A stretch of 64,000 nucleotides of DNA from the NCBI GenBank assembly GCA_009379815.1, contig WHSY01000009.1, positions 1 to 64,000 on the forward strand. Reading direction: 5' to 3'. The DNA is from Pseudonocardiaceae bacterium. Its GTDB lineage: Bacteria > Actinomycetota > Actinomycetes > Mycobacteriales > Pseudonocardiaceae. The translations under genes were made by a program, and so were the position numbers. Shown here in pieces: positions 59,234-64,000 of the stretch; within the stretch, counting starts at the first letter, position 1, and each line of letters opens with the position of its first letter. The notes under the pieces were generated by a model. That model was given only the letters and a program-made list of their open reading frames with translations. It had not been told where the DNA came from and searched no databases.

Positions 59234-59407
59234 CGCCGCCACGACCTGCGGCGCGTCCGTGAACTCGACAACACGCGGGATCTCGGGCGTTTCGAGCCCG
59301 CTGCCGTCGAGCTCACGGACGTGACGTCGAGGAGGCGGGGCCGGTCCGGTGCGCGTCCGGACACGGAGAGTCCTTGACGCGCCTTCCGGCAGGTCCTAAC
59401 TTGCTGA

Positions 59408-59419
59408 GTAATCGTTTAC
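59408..59419. promoter_or_regulatory. Candidate LacI-type operator before the sugar importer
   Basis: GTAATCGTTTAC is an imperfect palindrome (GTAA-TCGT-TTAC) of the type bound by LacI/GalR repressors, about 45 bases upstream of the ABC ATPase start. No lacI gene is in the window. It would make the operon sugar-inducible. Confidence 0.4.
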
Positions 59420-59462
59420 CACTGGCGGCGGCTGCCACGCGATCCGCGAGCGGAGGTGAGCC

Positions 59463-61010
59463 GTGACCGAGGGGGCACCGCTCGTCGCCATGGCGGGGAT
59501 CGTCAAGCGATACGGCGGGGTGCAGGCGTGCCGCGACATCGACCTGACCGTACAGCCGGGCGAGGTGCATGCACTGCTCGGTGAGAACGGGGCGGGCAAG
59601 TCGACGCTGATGCGCATCCTGTCGGGTGACATCACCGACCACGACGGTCGGGTCGAGGTCGACGGCGAGCAGCAGCGCTTCTCCGGCCCGGCCGACGCCA
59701 GGGCCGCCGGCATCGCGATGATCCACCAGGAGCTGGACCTGGTGCCGGCGCTGTCGGTCACCGAGAACGTCTTCCTCGGCCGCGAGCTGCGCCGGGGTGG
59801 CCGGCTCGACCGGCGTGCCATGGCGCAGCGCACCGCCGCGGTGCTCGCACGAATCGGCGTGGCGCTCGACCCCGCTCGCCCGGTCGAGCGACTGCGCACC
59901 GGGGAGCAGCAGCTCGTCGTCATCGCGAAGGCCCTGTCGGTCGACGCCCGCATCCTGATCATGGACGAGCCGACGTCGGCACTGTCGACCTCCGAGGTCG
60001 ACCGGCTCTTCGGGGTGACCCGCGAGCTGCGCCGCGACGGCGTGGGCATCGTCTACATCTCGCACCGGATGGACGAGATCGCGCGCATCGCCGATCGCGC
60101 GACCGTGCTGCGCAACGCCGAGGTGGTCGCCACCTTCGACCCGCGAACCATGACCACCGCGCAGGTCGTCGAGGCCATGATCGGACGCCCGGTGCAGCAG
60201 GTGTTCAGCACCCCCGACACCAGCAGCGGCGAGGAGCTGCTGCGGGTCGAGGACCTGGCCATGCGCTCACGACGGCTGCAACCGGGTCGCCGGGACCCCG
60301 ACGGCATCTCGGTGACGGTGCGCGCGGGCGAGATCGTCGGGCTGGCCGGGCTGCTGGGATCCGGGCGTACCGAGCTGCTCGAGACGCTCTACGGCGTGGG
60401 CTCGCCTGGTGGCACAACCGGCCGCGTCGTGCTCGGCGGCACCGCCGCCACCCCGCACGGTGCGCGGCAGGCGCTGCGGCGCGGGATCGCCTTCGTCCCC
60501 GAGGACCGCAGGCTCGCCGGGCTGGTGCTGTTCCACTCGGTGCTGGCCAACACGGTCATCGCCAGCCTGGGCGCGCTCGGGCGGCTCGGCTTCGTCTCGG
60601 CCCGCCGGGAGTGGCGCGCCGCGCAGGACTCCGCGGCCCGGCTGGGCATCAAGGCGGCAGCGATCTCCGACGCGGTGGGCACGCTGTCGGGCGGCAACCA
60701 GCAGAAGGTGGTGCTCGGCAGGGTGCTGCGGACGCAACCGCGGGTGCTGCTGCTCGACGAGCCGACCCGGGGCGTGGACGTCGGCGCCAAGGCCGAGATC
60801 TACCAGCTGCTCGGCGAGCTCGCCGGCCAGGGCCTCGGCGTGCTGCTGACCTCCTCCGAGCTGCCCGAGCTGATCGGGGTCTGCGACCGCGTGGTGGTGC
60901 TGCGCGACGGGCGGTCGGTGGCCGAGTTCGACACCGAGCAGGCGGGCGAGGCCGACGTGCTCGCGGCCGCGATGGGCGAGAAACTGGCAGCGGCGGGAGG
61001 CCCGCAGTGA
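59463..61010 (+). CDS. Sugar ABC transporter ATP-binding protein (RbsA/MglA type)
   Basis: A 515-residue protein with two ABC domains. The first has Walker A GENGAGKST at 40-48 and ILIMDEPTSALS, with LRTGEQQLVVIAKAL in the place of the signature. The second has EIVGLAGLLGSGRTELLE, LSGGNQQKVVLGRVLRTQ and VLLLDEPTRGVDVGAKAEIY. This two-domain arrangement is the rule for class II monosaccharide importers. The GTG start at 59463 has GGAGGTGA-like sequence upstream. The TGA overlaps the permease GTG (GTGA). Confidence 0.95.
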   Translation: MTEGAPLVAMAGIVKRYGGVQACRDIDLTVQPGEVHALLGENGAGKSTLMRILSGDITDHDGRVEVDGEQQRFSGPADARAAGIAMIHQELDLVPALSVTENVFLGRELRRGGRLDRRAMAQRTAAVLARIGVALDPARPVERLRTGEQQLVVIAKALSVDARILIMDEPTSALSTSEVDRLFGVTRELRRDGVGIVYISHRMDEIARIADRATVLRNAEVVATFDPRTMTTAQVVEAMIGRPVQQVFSTPDTSSGEELLRVEDLAMRSRRLQPGRRDPDGISVTVRAGEIVGLAGLLGSGRTELLETLYGVGSPGGTTGRVVLGGTAATPHGARQALRRGIAFVPEDRRLAGLVLFHSVLANTVIASLGALGRLGFVSARREWRAAQDSAARLGIKAAAISDAVGTLSGGNQQKVVLGRVLRTQPRVLLLDEPTRGVDVGAKAEIYQLLGELAGQGLGVLLTSSELPELIGVCDRVVVLRDGRSVAEFDTEQAGEADVLAAAMGEKLAAAGGPQ

Positions 61011-62032
61011 CCGCCACGCTGACCCCGGCGCCCGAGCGCGAGTCCGACTCGCGGCGCTCCCCGCTGGCCTGGCTGGTGCGGTTCCAGAGCGTGCTGGGCC
61101 TCGTCGTCGTCTTCGTCGGGGCGATCCTGTTCTCCCCGACCCGCGACGGGGAGATCATCTTCCTGTCCGGTGAGAACCTCACCAACATCGTCCGTGCGGT
61201 CTCCGAGATCGGGATCATCGCGGTGGGCATGACGCTCGTGATCCTGGTCGGCGGCATCGACCTGTCCGTCGGATCGGTGCTGTCGCTGGCCGCGGTCGGC
61301 TCGGCGGTGCTGCTGGTCGAGGACCAGGTGCCACTGGTGCTCGCTGTGGTGCTGGTGCTCGCGATCGGCCTGGGCTTCGGCGCGTTGCAGGGCATGGCGA
61401 GCACGCTGCTGGGCATCCAGGCCTTCATCGTCACGCTGGCCGGGTTGTCGATCGCGCGCGGTCTGGCACGGCTCTGGGCGGGCGGGCAGGCCGTCCCGAT
61501 CGCCTACGGCAGCGGTCGCGGCGAGGCCCCGGTGGCGTTCTCGCTGCTCGGCGAGCGCACCTTCAACGGCATCGTGCCGATACCCGCGTTGATCTTCGTG
61601 GCGGTCGCGGCAGGCGCGATGGTGTTCCTGCGGGTCAGCGCCTTCTCCCGGCACGTCTACGCGATCGGCGGCAACGAGAAGGCCGCCCGGCTCTCCGGTG
61701 TCCCGGTGACCCGGGTGAAGATCACCGTCTTCGCGGTGTGCGGCCTGCTGGCCGCGCTGGCGGGCATCGTGCACGCCGGCCAGCTCAACCAGGGCAGCCC
61801 CAACGACGGCATCGGCGACGAGCTCGACGTGATCGCCGCGGTGGTCATCGGCGGCACGGCGCTGTCGGGGGGCCGCGGGACGGTGCTCGGCACCGTCGCG
61901 GGCGCGCTGCTACTCGGCGTGCTCAACAACATCCTCGGGCTCAACAGCGTCGACTCGAACGTGCAACTCGTGATCAAGGGCCTGGTCATCGTCGCGGCGG
62001 CTGCGGTGCAGCGGTTCGCGCCCAGGACGTAG
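61007..62032 (+). CDS. Sugar ABC transporter permease (RbsC type)
   Basis: A 341-residue permease from GTG 61007, overlapping the ATPase stop (GTGA), with GGGAGG upstream. It has nine or ten membrane helices; EIGIIAVGMTLVILVGGIDL, SVGSVLSLAAVGSAVLLVED and GGNEKAARLSGVPVTRVKIT, VIGGTALSGGRGTVLGTVAG are the hallmarks of the RbsC/BPD_transp_2 family. It forms the pore with the ATPase and the binding protein. The sugar is not identified by the sequence. Confidence 0.95.
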   Translation: MTATLTPAPERESDSRRSPLAWLVRFQSVLGLVVVFVGAILFSPTRDGEIIFLSGENLTNIVRAVSEIGIIAVGMTLVILVGGIDLSVGSVLSLAAVGSAVLLVEDQVPLVLAVVLVLAIGLGFGALQGMASTLLGIQAFIVTLAGLSIARGLARLWAGGQAVPIAYGSGRGEAPVAFSLLGERTFNGIVPIPALIFVAVAAGAMVFLRVSAFSRHVYAIGGNEKAARLSGVPVTRVKITVFAVCGLLAALAGIVHAGQLNQGSPNDGIGDELDVIAAVVIGGTALSGGRGTVLGTVAGALLLGVLNNILGLNSVDSNVQLVIKGLVIVAAAAVQRFAPRT

Positions 62033-62049
62033 ACCCGGACAGGACCCCA

Positions 62050-62107
62050 GGCAGCACCCCGGCAGCACCCAGACAGCACCCCGGACAGCACCCCGGACAG
62101 CAAAGGA
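62050..62107 (+). repeat. Short tandem repeat (11-12 base units)
   Basis: Five imperfect units of the form GACAGCACCCCG lie between the permease gene and the binding-protein gene and end in the AAAGGAAA ribosome site of the latter. They may affect the messenger structure between the genes or be slippage products. Confidence 0.75.
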
Positions 62108-62117
62108 AACCCCCACC

Positions 62118-63128
62118 ATGCGCCGATCCACCCGCGTGATCGCCGGCCTGCTGACCGCCGGCGTGCTGACGCTCCCCGCCTGCGGCACCACCAGCGAGAA
62201 CCGCGGGAGTGCCGGCGGCGGGCAGGCCCGCGCCGACGCCTGCACGGGCCCGGACGAGGACTACCTGATCGGGATGAGCCAGGCGAACCTCGCCGAGCCC
62301 TATCGGGTGCGGATGAACGAGGACATCCGCCGGGCGGCGGCGAAGGTGCCGCAGTTCCGCGTCGAGTTCGCCGACGCCGGCCAGGACAACTCGCAGCAGG
62401 TAACCGACGTGCAGAACTTCCTGACCAAGCAGGTCGACCTGCTCATCGTCAGCCCGAACGAAGCCGCGCCGCTGACCTCCGTGGTGGCCAAGGCCTACAA
62501 CCAGGGCACCCCGGTGATCCTGCTGGACCGCAAGGTCAACGGTGACGCCTACAGCACCTTCATCGGCGCCGACAACGTCGAGATCGGCCGCAAGGCGGGC
62601 GAGTACATCGCGCAGACCCTGCTGCCGCAGGGTGGCAACGTCGTCGAGATCCGCGGGCTGCCCGGCTCCACCCCGGCGCAGGAGCGCGGCGAGGGGTTCC
62701 GGCAGGGCATCGAGGGCTCGCAGGTGCAGATCGTCGACAGCCAGGCGGCCGACTGGCTGCGGGAGAAGGGCCGCGAGACCATGGATGCGATCCTGAAGTC
62801 GCAGCCGAAGATCGACGTGCTCTTCTCGCACAACGATCCGATGGCCGAGGGCGCCTACCTCGCGGCCGAGGCGGCCGGCCGCGCCGGTGGCATGGAGTTC
62901 GTCGGCATCGACGCGCTGCCGATCCCGTCCGGCGGCATCAAGGCGGTCGAGCAGGGCAGGCTCTCGGCGACGTTCGTCTATCCCACCGGTGGCCCGGAGG
63001 CCATCGAGGCCGCGAAGAAGCTGCTGATCACCTGCCAGGACGTGCCGAAGACGCAGATCCTGCAGACCGAGCTGATCACCGAGCGAAACGCGACCGAGGT
63101 CTACAACCGCGAGAACTCCCAGGGCTGA
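62118..63128 (+). CDS. Sugar ABC transporter substrate-binding lipoprotein
   Basis: A 336-residue lipoprotein with signal sequence and lipobox [20 protein letters not shown] followed by CGTT. The mature part is a type I periplasmic-binding fold of the sugar family (Peripla_BP_4): [59 protein letters not shown] and [20 protein letters not shown]. It would capture a sugar outside the cell for the permease. AAGGAAA precedes ATG 62118. Confidence 0.95.
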   Translation: MRRSTRVIAGLLTAGVLTLPACGTTSENRGSAGGGQARADACTGPDEDYLIGMSQANLAEPYRVRMNEDIRRAAAKVPQFRVEFADAGQDNSQQVTDVQNFLTKQVDLLIVSPNEAAPLTSVVAKAYNQGTPVILLDRKVNGDAYSTFIGADNVEIGRKAGEYIAQTLLPQGGNVVEIRGLPGSTPAQERGEGFRQGIEGSQVQIVDSQAADWLREKGRETMDAILKSQPKIDVLFSHNDPMAEGAYLAAEAAGRAGGMEFVGIDALPIPSGGIKAVEQGRLSATFVYPTGGPEAIEAAKKLLITCQDVPKTQILQTELITERNATEVYNRENSQG

Positions 63129-63160
63129 CCGCGGGTTCACTTTTCTCAGGGGGATCATCC

Positions 63161-64000
63161 ATGCCCAGTTCGCTGCGTGCCATACCGCTCGCCGCTCTGC
63201 TGCTCGCCGTGCTGCTGACGTACTCGGTCGCAGCCAGTGCACAGCCCACCGGGCCGGAGGAGCCCCGTGAGCCCTCCAGCGGCAACCCGGGGGCCTCGGC
63301 GGACAACAGCGGGTTGCCGCCGACACTGTTCCGGCCGCCGCTGCTGCAGCGACCCGGGCCCACCGCGCCTACCGTCCCGCCGCCCCCTGCCCCGAGCCTG
63401 GCGCCGGTCTCCGGCAAGGGCCCGGTGGGCTACGAGCACTACCGCAGGCTCGACGCGCTGGCCGCGTTGCCGACCGGTGTCCAGACGCGGCAGTTCTCCA
63501 GCTTCGACCGTACCGGCGGCAACGACGACGGATTCACCGGCGCCTTCTCCTGCCTGCGGATCGACCTGGACGGCTGCGTCATCGCCGAGCACCAGGGCGC
63601 GGGCGAGGTCGGCTCGATCTGGTTCACCCGGGACGGCGGTGACGTCCGGCGCACCGGCAACATCAAGATCGAGCTGGACGGCCGGACGGTTCTCGACGCG
63701 CCGCTGCAGGACGTCGTCGACGGGCGGCTCGGCGCGCCCTTCGTCTACCCGCTGGTGGCCAATGCCGACCTGTCCTCGGGCGGTGTCTACATCAAGGTGC
63801 CGATGCCCTTCCGCGAGTCGATGCGAATAACCACCCAGTACAACCCGTTCTTCTACCACGTCACATACCGCGCATTCGGCGACGCCGCCGGGGTCGACAC
63901 GTTCGACCCCGCCCAGCCCGCCCACGACGTGATCGACACGTTGCGTGACGCGGGGTTCCGCGACCCCAAGCCCGCCCAGCCCGACGCCGAGCGGATCGGC
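63161..64000 (+). CDS. GH172/DUF2961 family protein (N-terminal part)
   Basis: From ATG 63161 (CAGGGGG upstream) 280 residues without stop run off the right edge. A signal peptide ([20 protein letters not shown]) and a proline-rich linker come first. Then [40 protein letters not shown] and [40 protein letters not shown] match DUF2961, now GH172. Characterised members cut D-arabinan or fructans. It follows the sugar importer in the same direction after 32 bp, suggesting that it makes the sugar that is imported. Confidence 0.8.
   Translation, partial: MPSSLRAIPLAALLLAVLLTYSVAASAQPTGPEEPREPSSGNPGASADNSGLPPTLFRPPLLQRPGPTAPTVPPPPAPSLAPVSGKGPVGYEHYRRLDALAALPTGVQTRQFSSFDRTGGNDDGFTGAFSCLRIDLDGCVIAEHQGAGEVGSIWFTRDGGDVRRTGNIKIELDGRTVLDAPLQDVVDGRLGAPFVYPLVANADLSSGGVYIKVPMPFRESMRITTQYNPFFYHVTYRAFGDAAGVDTFDPAQPAHDVIDTLRDAGFRDPKPAQPDAERIG

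Overview
The window is very GC-rich and densely coded, with many GTG starts, leaderless-looking starts and stop/start overlaps (GTGA, TGATG, ATGA). Together with the families present (DUF1707, WYL regulators, EcsC, AlkZ-like, GH172 next to a sugar importer) this points to an actinomycete. My best guess is a Pseudonocardia-like member of the Pseudonocardiaceae. This rests on gene content only.

Left half (about 0.4-35 kb): a defence island with heavy decay. It opens with an AAA ATPase plus subtilisin-like protease pair that matches the IetAS anti-phage design (491-3942). A scar zone follows (4.3-6.0 kb) with a transposase remnant, a small actinobacterial gene overrun by it, and a NUDIX fragment. 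Then come a DUF262 (GmrSD-like) protein, a convergent UvrD-like helicase, and a RecD2-like protein cut off before its motor. Next is the centrepiece, a DISARM-like locus. On the minus strand are a C5 DNA methyltransferase, a Vsr endonuclease and a 3'-truncated SNF2 helicase (DrmD-like). Divergently on the plus strand are a sigma-70 factor, a DrmA-like helicase and a DrmB-like DUF1998 protein, followed by an XRE-ImmA/IrrE metallopeptidase and a PIN-like nuclease behind a near-perfect palindrome. The sigma factor is translationally coupled to drmA, so the operon may carry its own transcription factor. No DrmC (PLD protein) is visible.

From 24.5 to 35 kb there are a second copy of the small actinobacterial gene, a broken sugar-nucleotide epimerase, a frameshifted giant DUF4011/helicase/MTES_1575/DUF3320 protein, two Fic proteins, and an incomplete Qat system (intact qatB, broken qatC, no qatA or qatD). 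A 57-bp sequence is shared in inverted orientation between the DUF4011 gene and the point where the RecD-like and SNF2 genes are both cut.

Right half (about 35-64 kb): mostly ordinary chromosomal genes. These are two paralogous NPCBM-type surface proteins, EcsC, SWIM proteins, SPFH, DNA polymerase IV, a pRiA4b ORF-3-like protein, LURP-one, a SNF2-SWIM operon, CBS, a WYL regulator, an AlkZ-like glycosylase, two TPR paralogs, a quinone oxidoreductase, a TIGR02206 membrane protein and MmcQ/YjbR. The window ends in a sugar ABC importer (ATPase, permease, lipoprotein) followed by a GH172/DUF2961 protein that runs off the edge.

At least ten reading-frame breaks occur, several at short G or C runs. 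Some may be sequencing or assembly indels, so the pseudogene calls should be read with that in mind.
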